From NCBI GenBank assembly GCA_020632975.1, contig JACKEL010000008.1, positions 1-64,000 on the forward strand: a DNA stretch of 64,000 bases, written 5' to 3'. The position numbers were made by a program, and so were the translations under genes. Every line of letters begins with the position of its first letter. Within the stretch, counting starts at the first letter, position 1. The notes under the pieces are model-generated. The model saw only the letters and a program-made list of their open reading frames with translations. It made no database searches and had not been told where the DNA came from. Of this stretch, positions 55,701 to 64,000 are shown one piece after another. Origin of the DNA: Myxococcales bacterium. Lineage in GTDB: Bacteria > Myxococcota_C > UBA6777.

Positions 55701-57801
55701 TACGCACAAAGATAGAGTACGTTTGCGCTGTAAGTCCCGAAGCAAGGGTAAACTTGAGTGTGCGATCATCCACGAAAGTAAGTGCATAGGCACCCACCAC
55801 ACCTTGTTTGTAGATGTTGGTTCCAAAGTGGACTTCAGACTTGCCTTGCAAGAAGTTGATCCCTTTGATCAAGACTTCTGTACTACAAGCATTACGCCAT
55901 CTTGTCGGTGTAATCGACGAAACCGAGGGGATACGATAGGTGATATCGATGGGGAAGACATTCGAGCGCTTGTTTCCAGGGTTGATCACCACCGCGTCAG
56001 CCTTGAGCTTAGGCGTCCAAGTTCCCTTGGTGGTATCCACCAAAGCCTCGATATAAGTGGTACTTTGGAAGCTTACGTCTGTGGTAGGAAGGAGCTTTCC
56101 ATCGATCTCGACTTGGGCACCAGGGCGGAAAGAGTCACCATAAATGGCAACTTTATTGGTGCTATCGTCTAGATACACAAAGAAAGGCAAGATACGGTCG
56201 AGACGCGGCGTGGGATCGACGCCTTCGACAACAAAGTCGAGTTTGTCAGAGATCTGGCCATCCACGTTCTGAGCCCAAACCTTGTAGGTTCCCGCGGGGA
56301 TATTGGTCAGGTCCAGTTCAGGAGTCGCTTGGATCTCTTCACGACGCAGACGATTTGAAGGGATAGGCTTGCCATCAAACACGATCACAGCGTTCTGTGA
56401 AAAGCCTGTACCATGGATGCTAAAAGCGAGTTTTTGTCCTGTAATGGCGCGGGGTGGGTTGAGGACGTTCAAGATAGGCGGAGGAAGAGGCTCAGTGACC
56501 ACAAAGTCCGCAGTTCCAGAGGTTCGTCCTCCAGGGTTTCGCAAGCGCAGTGTGTATTTTCCTGGATTTACGCCCACCAAGTCGAGCTTGAATGTTATCT
56601 CTGTGGACGAAACGTAGGTTGTAGGAACAGGGACAGACTCGAAGAGTACTTCTGTTTTGTCCACAAAGCCTTTTCCAACGACGCGAAGGCTATCAAGCTT
56701 GGAGCCTGTAGGAGCGGTCGAAGGATCGATGCTGGTGATCTCAGGCGTGGGGAGTTCGCGCACCTCAAAGTCCACTTCTGCGGACTCTTTGCGGTTTGGG
56801 TTCACCACTTTGACTTTGTATTTCCCAGGGCTTCGGGCAGAAAGGCTCAATGTCCATTCAAGCTCTGTTGCAGAAACAAAACGAATGTTGTCTACAGGCT
56901 GAACGCGACCATCGAAAAAGATCCGCAATTGCGGAGAAAACCCAGTCCCTTTGACGGCGACTTTGGCATTGGTATCCGCGAAGCCATTGTCTGGCGTGAT
57001 CTCTGTAATCGTGGGTTGGAGGTCATAGTCCCCAAGAGCTTCGATACTCACCGTCGCGGGTTGGCTGGCTTCCAAACCATCCGAGACCACAAGTTCGATG
57101 ATGTATTTCCCTGCCACATCCGGAGTCAGCGTAGGTTTGTCAGTATCCGCCCCCACCAACTCTGCTTGGCTACCTTGGGGCTTGCTTTTGATCCCCCAAG
57201 CAAAAGTTAAGGTGTCGCCTTCAGGATCGGTCGAACCACTACCATCGAACTTGACCTCGATCCCTACGCCTGCGATCTGATCCTGCCCAGCATTCGCAAC
57301 GGGCGAACCATTTTCCTCTGCACCAAACACTTCGATCGTGACTTGGCGAGGTTGGCTGGCGAGTTCTTTGTCGTCTTTGACGATCAACTGCACCACGAAG
57401 TCGCCTGCGGCATCTGCCGTAAACGTGGGCGTCGCAGTGTCCGCCCCCACCAATTCTGCTTGGCTACCTTGGGGCTTTTTGGCAAGGGTCCAAGCATAGG
57501 TAACAGGGCCACCTTCAGGATCGCGTGACTTGCTTCCATCAAGCTTGACTTCGCTATTTTGTCGCACTCTTTGGAAAACGCCAGGATCAGCAACAGGCGC
57601 TTCGTTTCGGACCTCGTACTTGCGGCATGTCCCAGCAATACACCTGTACCCTGTACCATGGATCTCCACACAATCAGATGTTCGTGTGCATGTTTCTGTA
57701 CTTTTTGGGGCGGTACACTGGATGAGGAAAACGCTCAGGTTTGCAAGCAAGACAAGGACGGACCACAAACCATACTTCTTTGTGGATGTGGGGCGGGGCA
57801 T
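52711..57801 (-). CDS. Giant PKD/TIG-domain surface lipoprotein
   Basis: 1,696 residues. The lipoprotein signal ends LSVFLIQC, then comes a short Cys-containing EGF-like piece (CTRTSDCVEIHGTGYRCIAGTC). Two PKD domains share the phrase KPQGSQAELVGADT (about residues 70-260). About fourteen IPT/TIG immunoglobulin-like repeats follow (ITEITPDNGFADTNAKVAVKGTGF type, PGxYxLxVxNPxGxxS ends) to about 1,580, and a C-terminal domain of ~115 residues. AAGGAGG precedes the ATG. A surface adhesin or scaffold is the likely role. It is the last gene of the minus-strand set 57801-50626, separated from the OmpA gene by 268 bp. Confidence 0.9.
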   Translation of the reverse strand: MPRPTSTKKYGLWSVLVLLANLSVFLIQCTAPKSTETCTRTSDCVEIHGTGYRCIAGTCRKYEVRNEAPVADPGVFQRVRQNSEVKLDGSKSRDPEGGPVTYAWTLAKKPQGSQAELVGADTATPTFTADAAGDFVVQLIVKDDKELASQPRQVTIEVFGAEENGSPVANAGQDQIAGVGIEVKFDGSGSTDPEGDTLTFAWGIKSKPQGSQAELVGADTDKPTLTPDVAGKYIIELVVSDGLEASQPATVSIEALGDYDLQPTITEITPDNGFADTNAKVAVKGTGFSPQLRIFFDGRVQPVDNIRFVSATELEWTLSLSARSPGKYKVKVVNPNRKESAEVDFEVRELPTPEITSIDPSTAPTGSKLDSLRVVGKGFVDKTEVLFESVPVPTTYVSSTEITFKLDLVGVNPGKYTLRLRNPGGRTSGTADFVVTEPLPPPILNVLNPPRAITGQKLAFSIHGTGFSQNAVIVFDGKPIPSNRLRREEIQATPELDLTNIPAGTYKVWAQNVDGQISDKLDFVVEGVDPTPRLDRILPFFVYLDDSTNKVAIYGDSFRPGAQVEIDGKLLPTTDVSFQSTTYIEALVDTTKGTWTPKLKADAVVINPGNKRSNVFPIDITYRIPSVSSITPTRWRNACSTEVLIKGINFLQGKSEVHFGTNIYKQGVVGAYALTFVDDRTLKFTLASGLTAQTYSIFVRNGPNADSAKTNFSLLSGTSTYTAKIRAAQPNSGQSDTKVTVALNYETGFTFDVGAIVLFNGKAVPSVCSSTSSCYTLSAELDLAGVAPGEHDLQVVNPCGTPSVVYKFVVLDPPTPSITQVSPSNALVGDKFYLSIQGSNFLPNSALYFGTQKLDVVLRSDKDLITKDRIDLTGKTPGTVDLYVDNQNGQKTQKVKFSIMAANSTLRISNVSQTSFKRGISYNGLSVTGSGFTQNSEAYFNGKKVTLKYLSAAQVTVDGLDFNAIPAGVYYLYIQDGTNKSNEFPLFAEAEPPPIMDHLSPATEYVGRSFTFYVYGSRFCTPNGTTCQTNPIIRILDAQGNDYGSDSTTNKKYTITRSYIYSSSQYVYGTLNTGGMSAGNYKVYFELPTGERSNPAVLQLQELPDPVIDRLTWSPSGTVYPDRVFTYLAVYGKYYRTPPPDPEFLVDGQPYKSSPPTPPRCFGSSPTYTYCYLDKFTTAGLAAGSHTIQYKTTINGKVWLSNAFSFTVTKPPAPTVTSISPNAGSQGTMIQVTIRGSNLANGAFVLGSNLQVIPTLYVSTSELHMTMDTTNLPLGSSQFVLQNPDGQQSAAFTFSVIPKVPPMITYSSPDVINPGTSSLTIYGMGIEATDTVSIDGQTVSAAFRTGSEPNFYVAGHSFPVKTGPYMIQITKADGTKSNVFELGNNEGKPHIRYLSPRYVNSGSSATIYAYSYHLGSSGVEMRINGVLQTGGYLSSTSYIRSASSGFKAPTVTVPTEYTVEVKNPNGKTDTDKFYVIPSTGPYITSFYIQYFSDGMEKLDGAASGTTGIWYVAGSRFTSTSKIHINGVEVPTRYSSSTRLYLSAPYSLSGKSGRIPVKVVDGALSSNTMYINMQSGHNLIERPRSVALEPFWSYPSKTLDVEVYVLPWSTTYSQPFGAQYTYQNWKSYEVLVKGPGLATPKTYSFVSCAGTSSTTDPRRCKISIDTTGWQVGVFSFQVRHKTTLETSGGTGFAVVQP

Positions 57802-58282
57802 TCAATCCTCCTTGGTAAGACAAGACTCGGAACTTCGGTTGGTATCGTTTGAGATGCGAGATGATGACAAACAACACCCCTGCTTTACTATTCTTTTATA
57901 CGTTATAGATGCATAAGAAAGTGAAAGGCTGCATACGATATCTCTTGTTGTGTCTGTTCGAAACAGCAAACATTCAAACAAATAGGATATCGATTTAATT
58001 TTGTGAAAGTTTTTCGAGAAACATCTAAGTTGATTTCACGTTTTGATAGAAAAAATCTTGCATATTTCCTATGCAAATACCCAACAACGCAAAACTGTTG
58101 GAGTAAACAGCAAGAAAAAATCGCTTTGTCAAGACAAACTCCCCAAAAGCAAATCACTCTTGGTTTTTCGCGATGTCTTCCAAAGCACGCAAAGCTCCCA
58201 CACAAGACAGTAGGAGATTCGAAAACGTCTCACAAAAGATCACTCGAACGAGGAAGAAAGAAGAAAAGAGGTAATTTCTCTT
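57802..58282. other. A+T-rich intergenic region
   Basis: 481 bp, strongly A+T rich between 57890 and 58200. It should hold the promoter of the giant lipoprotein gene. Open frames on both strands here lack start signals and codon bias. No tRNA or terminator recognised. Confidence 0.5.
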
Positions 58283-58912
58283 TTAAGAACGGGCGTTTTT
58301 TTTATAGAGGTGGTTTGACTGGATGTATTCAAGGATGGGAGCAGGCAGCAAAGTCCGGACTTCAGAAGAAAGTGCGAGGCGTTTGCGGATCTCTGTGGAA
58401 GAGATCTCAGGAAGAACAATCTCTTCTTGTAGATTTAATAAGTCTTTTTTACCAGAGCCAGGAAAAAGATGCTGATCTTCGAAGACAGCCTCTTCGACTT
58501 TGACGCCTGCCCGCCCGATCAGCAGGAGAGGCGCCAGCTCTACAAGACGAGAAAAGTCATGCCACTTTTCTTTTTCGTTGAGGATATCCGAGCCGATCAA
58601 CAAACGAAACGAATGATCAGGATGCTCGCGCTGCAAAGCCTCGATGGTATGGATGGTATAGCTGGGACGTGGCAATCGTTGTTCGATGGTTTGCACTTTG
58701 ATCTTGTCAGGGCTCGAAAAGGCAGAGATCCCGCGTTTGCACATCTCCACCCTGTGTTCAAAGGGCGCCAAGTCCTTCCCAAAAGCGTGTTCTGCGCAAG
58801 GAACCATCCAAACCTCGTCCACTTCTCCGCAGCACAAGGCCCAAGTCATCGCAAAAAAATGGCTAAAGTGGGGTGGATTAAAGCTCCCTCCATAAAAGGC
58901 AACACGCTTCAT
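58283..58912 (-). CDS. nadD: Nicotinate-nucleotide adenylyltransferase
   Basis: 209-residue enzyme of NAD biosynthesis that joins nicotinate mononucleotide and ATP to give deamido-NAD. Motifs: VAFYGGSFNPPHFSH (nucleotidyltransferase HxGH-type variant with HFSH), GSDILNEKEKWHDF and ISSTEIRKRL (the ISSTxIR motif). AAGGAG lies nine bases before ATG. The usual obg/rsfS partners are absent from this locus. Confidence 0.93.
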   Translation of the reverse strand: MKRVAFYGGSFNPPHFSHFFAMTWALCCGEVDEVWMVPCAEHAFGKDLAPFEHRVEMCKRGISAFSSPDKIKVQTIEQRLPRPSYTIHTIEALQREHPDHSFRLLIGSDILNEKEKWHDFSRLVELAPLLLIGRAGVKVEEAVFEDQHLFPGSGKKDLLNLQEEIVLPEISSTEIRKRLALSSEVRTLLPAPILEYIQSNHLYKKNARS

Positions 58913-59122
58913 CGAAGATCTCCTTTGCTTGGTTTTGCAGCGCCACGCCTGCGAGGATATAGCACAGTGCAGAAAAATTGCCCAACCTCCAAGGGACTGA
59001 TAGCTTGACGAGACCTACAAAGTAAGCCCCATCAAATCTCCCAAACCGACCGATACGAGGACAGGACCACAGAGGAGATGGGAAGAAGCTTTGGATCGCC
59101 CAAGCCTAGGAGGACTCCCCTC

Positions 59123-60523
59123 ATGCAGACAAGTTCACAACCGCTACCCCAGCTCAAACGGGGCGCCAAGGACTACCAAAAGCCCCGCAGTGGGGACGTT
59201 ATCGATCAACGCTTTCAGATCGTCGGTCGCCCCCTTGGAAAAGGCGGGATGGGCACGGTCTATCGCGTGATGGATGCCAATGGCGCAGAGTTCGCGATCA
59301 AGCGGTTGGACCCAGCCCTACGAGAAGAAAAGCGTTTTGAAAAGCGTTTTCGTCTAGAATACGAAGCGGCGGCCGACCTCAAACACCCGAATATCACGGG
59401 CTATTTGGACCTTTTCGAAGCACATGGCGCGTTGCACATCCTGATGGAGCTTGTGGAAGGCGTCAACTTGCGCCAACTGATGAAAGATCAAAAGGTCTTT
59501 CCTGTGGGGATCGCAGTGGGAATCGGCCGCGCATTGGCCCGTGCCCTTGAACATCTCCACGCCCACCGCGTGGTCCACCGCGATCTCAAACCCGAAAATA
59601 TCTTGTTGGGTCTGGATGGAACGATCAAGCTCACAGACTTCGGGATCAGCCGCGTCGAATATGCAGGGATCACCCGAACAGGGACCTTGTTGGGCACGCC
59701 GCGTTATATGTCTCCAGAACAACTCGCTGGCAAAAAAGGCGAAGAAATCGGCCCCGAAAGCGATATCTACTCGCTGGGGATTTTGATGTACGAGTTGCTG
59801 ACGGGCAAAGATCCTTACCGTCTCCGCAAAAAAGCGGAGATCTTAGAAGTGATCAACATCCGACACAACTTGACACCTCGCCCGCTTCCCAACGAGATCG
59901 ACGAAGATCTGCGCAAGCTGATCATGATGATGCTTGAGCGCGATGCGCAAAAACGGCCCTCAGATGCTCGTTGGATCGGCCAAGAACTCGGACGTTGGGC
60001 GGAGTCTCGCAAAGAACTCAAGCTTTCGCTTTGCCAGTACCTCGAACGCTATGGTGGTGCCAAAGGCCCCGCGCGTCCGATGCTTGCACCCAAGCGCAAA
60101 GAAGATCCACTGTTTCGCTCAGAAGACGCGACCGAAGTTCAAGGCGAAGAACTCCAGCACTTTGAAGAGCCCACAGGCGGAAGAGAACTCCTGCCCGCCT
60201 TTTTGCTTGCACTTTCTTGTTTGTTGATCTTGTGGGGCTTTGGGTTGTGGTCCAAGCGGCCAGGGGCCAAAGAGCATATCCCGCAAAGCCACAAAGCATC
60301 GGTGGTAGGCTCGCCTCCGCCGATGCGTGTTGCGGTACAACCCGCACCACAAACCTTACCGAGTGTGCGTCCAGGCCAAGCTCCCTCCCCCGTTTTGAAA
60401 AAAAGCAAACGGCGACGCGCACGTCAAAGAAAAAAACTCTCGGCACATAAACGAAGAAGCCGAAAGAACCGAAGAAAACGTAACAAGCGCCGCAGAAGAC
60501 GCAGACGCGGTAAGCGCCGCTGA
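59123..60523 (+). CDS. Membrane-anchored Ser/Thr protein kinase with Arg/Lys-rich tail
   Basis: 466 residues. ATG 59123 is nine bases after AGGAGG. Hanks-type catalytic domain: GKGGMGTVYR (about 38-47), FAIKRL (Lys), VHRDLKPENILL, LTDFGISR, GTPRYMSPEQLAGK. A Pro/acidic segment, one hydrophobic helix (LLPAFLLALSCLLILWGFGLW, about 356-376) and a basic tail of about 40 residues ending in runs of Arg/Lys follow. The activation loop keeps TRTGTLLGTPRY. It is followed at 171 bp by a PP2C phosphatase. The extracytoplasmic basic tail could contact peptidoglycan or LPS. Confidence 0.92.
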   Translation: MQTSSQPLPQLKRGAKDYQKPRSGDVIDQRFQIVGRPLGKGGMGTVYRVMDANGAEFAIKRLDPALREEKRFEKRFRLEYEAAADLKHPNITGYLDLFEAHGALHILMELVEGVNLRQLMKDQKVFPVGIAVGIGRALARALEHLHAHRVVHRDLKPENILLGLDGTIKLTDFGISRVEYAGITRTGTLLGTPRYMSPEQLAGKKGEEIGPESDIYSLGILMYELLTGKDPYRLRKKAEILEVINIRHNLTPRPLPNEIDEDLRKLIMMMLERDAQKRPSDARWIGQELGRWAESRKELKLSLCQYLERYGGAKGPARPMLAPKRKEDPLFRSEDATEVQGEELQHFEEPTGGRELLPAFLLALSCLLILWGFGLWSKRPGAKEHIPQSHKASVVGSPPPMRVAVQPAPQTLPSVRPGQAPSPVLKKSKRRRARQRKKLSAHKRRSRKNRRKRNKRRRRRRRGKRR

Positions 60524-60694
60524 GAAAGGCTCGCTCCACAACGTGGGGCTTGTCCTTGATCATGCAACATGGCATAGACTGAACAAGACGAAAATCAAAC
60601 GAGAACGGAAGCGCGTTTTAGTCATCCCTGTTTTCCGTCATTCGAGAAGAAGGATCAGGTTGAGACACCCGCCCCGCAGCATGGAGAGAATTGG

Positions 60695-61843
60695 ATGAAG
60701 GCGTCGGATAAAAACAGACCCCTCGTTGGCCGTTGCACGGATGTCGGCAAGATACGTTCAGCCAACGAAGACAACATGGGTGATCTCCCCATCGATCAAG
60801 GGCACGTCTTGATCGTCGCAGACGGCATGGGCGGTTACCGTGGTGGAGCCCTCGCAAGTCACCTCGTTGTCGAAGCCATCGAAGAATATTTCAGAGATGC
60901 TCGGGTCGAGACCCCCCCCAAAGCCATGCGCCAAGCGATCTGCCTTGCCAACGAACGAATCTACCTCCGTGGCCAACAAGAAGAAGAACTCTCTCGTATG
61001 GGTTCGACTTGTGTCCTCGCCATGGTGCGCGAAGGACTAACCTACTTGGCCCACGTGGGAGACAGCCGCATCTATCTCCTGAGAAAAGGCGGAAAACTCC
61101 AGCAACTCACGCGCGATCATACCGTTGTCCAACACTTTGTCGATGTCGGCCTTTTGAGTCCTGAAGAAGCCGACGGACACCCCGATAGCCACATCTTGAG
61201 CCGTGCCCTTGGCCCACGCGCGCATGTCGAGCCCGAACTGAGCGAGTTTGCTCTGCGTTTGCGCCCTGGTGATCGCATCCTCTTGTGCAGCGATGGTCTC
61301 ACCAAGATGATCCGCGATCCTGACATCGAGAAGATCCTTCAAAAAGGCGAAACCCCCCAAGACGCGGCCGAAGATATGGTCCAAACTGCCAATGATAACG
61401 GCGGTGAAGACAATGTCACCGTGTTGATCTATGAGTACCATCCCACCACCCAAGAAGAGTGGGATGCTCTCGAAAAAGAAGAAACCCAAGAAGTACCCGT
61501 GAAAAAACCTGCAAGTGAGCCTGCAAGCGAACCCCACGAACTCGAAGAGGATTTCGCAAGCGCGAGCACAAACGCACTTCCACATGAAGAGCCCGCAGGC
61601 GAACAACACGATCTCGATCCGCTCCCCAAGAAAAAAGAAGCACCCGCGGCACCAGCCAAAGAAGCTGCCCCCAAACAAGAGAGCGCAGAGAAAGAGGCTT
61701 CGACGGAAGCCAAAGCCGAAGAAAGCAGCGCCAAAGACGATGCGGCTTCTGCTCCCAAAGAGGACAAAAAAGAAGAGTCTTCTGAAAAAAAGGCTGAAAA
61801 AACGGAAGAACCAGCCCCCTCCAAAGAAGACACTGAGAAATAA
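60695..61843 (+). CDS. PP2C-family Ser/Thr phosphatase with acidic tail
   Basis: 382 residues. PPM metal-binding motifs: RSANEDN, VADGMGGYRGG (about 42-52), THVGDSR-type YLAHVGDSRIYLL, LLCSDGLTKM and DNGGEDNVTVLIYEY. The last ~125 residues (from about 258) are a low-complexity Glu/Lys/Ala/Pro tail without a membrane helix. It probably reverses the neighbouring kinase. GGAGAG precedes the ATG. Confidence 0.93.
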   Translation: MKASDKNRPLVGRCTDVGKIRSANEDNMGDLPIDQGHVLIVADGMGGYRGGALASHLVVEAIEEYFRDARVETPPKAMRQAICLANERIYLRGQQEEELSRMGSTCVLAMVREGLTYLAHVGDSRIYLLRKGGKLQQLTRDHTVVQHFVDVGLLSPEEADGHPDSHILSRALGPRAHVEPELSEFALRLRPGDRILLCSDGLTKMIRDPDIEKILQKGETPQDAAEDMVQTANDNGGEDNVTVLIYEYHPTTQEEWDALEKEETQEVPVKKPASEPASEPHELEEDFASASTNALPHEEPAGEQHDLDPLPKKKEAPAAPAKEAAPKQESAEKEASTEAKAEESSAKDDAASAPKEDKKEESSEKKAEKTEEPAPSKEDTEK

Positions 61844-62028
61844 ACAGATCCCTCCCTCTTCTCCTCTCCATCGACCACACGATCTTCAAACCCCACAAGG
61901 AAGGTGTTGACGCACCCGACTGAAAAAGATAGACTGTGTGAGCTTTCGCGACCTCCTCGCGTCGCAATTTTTCTTTGTCACGGCCTGTGTTTCACTTCGT
62001 GTTGAAACCCAAGCGATGGGATAAGTGG

Positions 62029-64000
62029 ATGCTTGACAATCAAAAGTTTGGGAAGCGTCTGGTGCAAGCGGGCGTCATCAATCAGGCCCAGCTTGACGAA
62101 GCGTTACGCCAGCAGCAAGTCCAAGAAGGACGACTCGGAGAGATCCTTGTTCGGCTTGGATATGTTTCAGAATCAACCGTACTCCAATTTCTCGCTGCCG
62201 AGTTTCGCACACGCTACGTATCAACCGAGCGGCTCGCGAAAGCCCGGATTCCCCAACAAGTTCTGGACTTGTTACCCCTCAGTATCGCTGAGCACTATCA
62301 TCTGATTCCGGTCCTCTACGACCCAGAAAATAGCACGCTCTCGATCGTTACCTCTGACCCGCAAAACGAGGCCAGCCTACGCGAAGTGCACATGATCACA
62401 CGCGTTCGCGAACTTCGTGTGTATGTCGCGCTTCAATCTGCTGTCCAAGCAGCGATTCGCAAGCATTATCGGGGTGATATCAACGCCTTTGCTCCTTTGC
62501 TTCAAGCGCAAGGCACACCCTATCCCGAAGATCACAACACCAACTCTCAACCCCCTGAGTACAGCAGTCCCTATCCTGATAGCTACAATGTCTCAGGCGG
62601 ATACAGCGGATACTACGAGGACAACCCTGGCGCGCAGTTTGGCAATCCACCAGGCACACCCTCTCCTTATGGACGCAATATGGGCGGATACTACGACCCT
62701 TATGCGCCCATGGACCCCAATGCGATGGGTGGATACGGCAACGATCCAAGCGCTTATCCCGAACCTTACGGCGATAACGACGACGACGTGACCCGCATCC
62801 ACGCCAACTTCCACGAAGCACTGTACGAGCAGCCACCCGCCGAACAACAAAACGCGCTCCCTGCTTACGAACAGAACGATATCTACGCCAATCAATACCA
62901 AGCGCCACCGCAGCAGGCCACCAACCTGCTTGCGTTGACCAAGCTCTTTACACAACGTATCCAACGAGAAAGCGCTGTGTATCGCCGTCACTTGAGCCTC
63001 CAAGAACCGATTCTTCGGCTTTTGGTCAAACGCCTCAATATGACACAGCCCGACAGCGAATCGCTTTGGATGGCCTTTTATCTCCATCACATCGACACGG
63101 ATCTGCCCAAAGCTTCTTTGATCTCTCTCGAGCAAAATGAACATCTGCTCGCAGATGCACAGAAGCAACATGCAGCACATGTCGAAAACCTCCGTATGAT
63201 GGGCCTTCCCAACGATGTAATGAATATCTTGCAACACGTCTACGAGCGCTTCGATGGACAAGGTTTCCCCAACCAAGTCGGCGGAAACCACATCCCCTTG
63301 GGTGCACGCATCCTTTCGATCCTTGATGCCTACGAGTATCTCCGTATCGAAAGCGACATCAAAGGCGAAGAACTCAACCAACAAGTCCGCAACTACGAAG
63401 GAACGCTGTTCGACTCTGAGTTGTTGCCGTTGGTTGGACGCGAAGTACAACGTATCCAAGATTACGAAAAAGGCGCTATCCCCAACGTCTTGTTGCTCGA
63501 TCCCGATGCGCAACTCGCGGGCCAATTGGAAAAAAGCCTCCTCGACAAAGGTTGGTGGGTCCAAGTGGTCGCAGAGTCCCGCGAAGCCGAAACCATCCTC
63601 AACAAACATCGTCCAGATTTGGTGGTGTTGGAACTCAATCTCCCCGGAGAGATGGACGGTTTCTCTTTCGTTGAGCACATCCGAAAACAAGTCAGCAATC
63701 CGCCCGACTTTATCTTCCTGACCTCGCAACACGACGATGAAAACGTTGATCGTGGGATGAGCATGGCCCTCGACTACTTGATCAAGCCCGCAGGACCCAA
63801 CGTTGGTGTGACTGTCGCGCGTATCAACCGTTCGATGGAACAAGTCAGGGAACAAAAACGCCGTAAAAACAAAAGTTCTGGTAGCAAGGGACTTACGGGT
63901 TCTCTCGAACAGCTCGGTCTGCCCGATCTGCTTCAAGTCCTCTCCCAGAGCCGACGAACAGGCCGTCTCACGATCTCGGCGGAAGACGAAACGGGTTACA
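62029..64000 (+). CDS. MshEN / degenerate HD-GYP / pseudo-receiver / PATAN signalling protein (3' end outside)
   Basis: No stop occurs before the window ends, so 657+ residues are seen. Residues 1-150: MshEN/T2SSE-N-type domain (FGKRLVQAGVINQAQLDEALRQQ, then GRLGEILVRLGYVSESTV) that binds c-di-GMP in relatives. Residues 150-295: Pro/Gly/Tyr/Asn linker. Residues ~300-445: HD-GYP-like fold, YERFDGQGFP and IPLGARILSILDAY kept, but the HD site reads LHHIDTD (His353). Residues ~485-600: receiver fold with Glu535 in place of the phospho-acceptor Asp (VVLELNLPG) and Lys586 kept. From ~622: PATAN/DUF4388 start (LTGSLEQLGLPDLLQVLSQ). Likely a phosphorylation-independent scaffold. Confidence 0.88.
   Translation, partial: MLDNQKFGKRLVQAGVINQAQLDEALRQQQVQEGRLGEILVRLGYVSESTVLQFLAAEFRTRYVSTERLAKARIPQQVLDLLPLSIAEHYHLIPVLYDPENSTLSIVTSDPQNEASLREVHMITRVRELRVYVALQSAVQAAIRKHYRGDINAFAPLLQAQGTPYPEDHNTNSQPPEYSSPYPDSYNVSGGYSGYYEDNPGAQFGNPPGTPSPYGRNMGGYYDPYAPMDPNAMGGYGNDPSAYPEPYGDNDDDVTRIHANFHEALYEQPPAEQQNALPAYEQNDIYANQYQAPPQQATNLLALTKLFTQRIQRESAVYRRHLSLQEPILRLLVKRLNMTQPDSESLWMAFYLHHIDTDLPKASLISLEQNEHLLADAQKQHAAHVENLRMMGLPNDVMNILQHVYERFDGQGFPNQVGGNHIPLGARILSILDAYEYLRIESDIKGEELNQQVRNYEGTLFDSELLPLVGREVQRIQDYEKGAIPNVLLLDPDAQLAGQLEKSLLDKGWWVQVVAESREAETILNKHRPDLVVLELNLPGEMDGFSFVEHIRKQVSNPPDFIFLTSQHDDENVDRGMSMALDYLIKPAGPNVGVTVARINRSMEQVREQKRRKNKSSGSKGLTGSLEQLGLPDLLQVLSQSRRTGRLTISAEDETGY

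Noticed and set aside
58003..58503. A plus-strand gene in the A+T-rich gap before nadD
   Set aside because: The frame runs into the antisense of nadD, has no Shine-Dalgarno and no protein-like pattern.
62593..63936. A 447-residue minus-strand frame
   Set aside because: It is antisense to the MshEN/HD-GYP/receiver gene, whose plus-strand translation has recognisable domains across the same span.
1..64000. tRNA or rRNA genes
   Set aside because: No cloverleaf with a GTTCGAAT-type T-loop outside coding sequence, and no rRNA signature, was found by eye; a tRNAscan run would settle it.

Overview
The window carries about 45 protein genes and no rRNA or tRNA gene that I could recognise. Base composition is moderate (roughly half G+C). 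The gene mix points to a Myxococcota-type (former deltaproteobacterial) predator or social bacterium. It includes a Ser/Thr kinase next to a PP2C phosphatase, MshEN and PATAN (DUF4388) signalling modules, large PKD/TIG surface lipoproteins, Stig1-like Cys-rich repeat lipoproteins, Pro/Ala/Glu-rich linker proteins and many secreted repeat proteins. This placement is an inference from gene content; no marker gene was compared.

Layout. 1-10 kb: the end of an NhaC-type antiporter, glutathione reductase, a Tex-like protein without its HhH region, TsaD, a HEAT-like gene broken by a frameshift, an AraC regulator facing a DUF4345 membrane protein, and a divergent SDR-like gene. 9.8-15 kb: RsmA, an intergenic hairpin-repeat array interrupted by a small non-coding mobile element, an ABC1 kinase and unknown envelope proteins. 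15.5-21 kb: a secreted Cys-rich / hydrophobic-helix / tachylectin-propeller protein, a membrane protein and AsnB. 21-26 kb: an NlpC/P60-like protein, then PlsB-type acyltransferase, GpsA and an App1-like phosphatase, which form a lipid operon. 26-31 kb (minus strand): a tight cluster of a sugar nucleotidyltransferase, SAM hydroxide adenosyltransferase and RlmD-type methyltransferase, followed by a small protein and YchF. 31-37 kb: a HEAT-repeat exported protein, a TetR regulator, a secreted phospholipase A2-like protein facing a 35-residue-repeat protein, and PepP. 38-46 kb: a 12-repeat Cys-rich lipoprotein, RecN, a conserved unknown and a very large linker protein with one membrane span. 46-58 kb: alpha-glucan phosphorylase, an M64-like metalloprotease lipoprotein, a PhyH-like oxygenase coupled to an OmpA lipoprotein, and a 1,696-residue PKD/TIG lipoprotein. 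58-64 kb: NadD, the kinase, the phosphatase, and the start of a multidomain MshEN / degenerate HD-GYP / pseudo-receiver / PATAN protein that runs off the window.

The most notable non-coding signals are two. A dispersed family of about 50-bp hairpin units lies in three intergenic regions; its stem changes in a compensatory way while its loop stays fixed. One of these units is split by a 196-bp element with perfect 18-bp terminal inverted repeats and a perfect 10-bp target duplication, which is a MITE. The most notable proteins are the lectin-propeller protein with a hydrophobic hairpin core, the phospholipase A2-like secreted protein, and the signalling protein whose receiver domain has Glu in place of the phospho-acceptor Asp.
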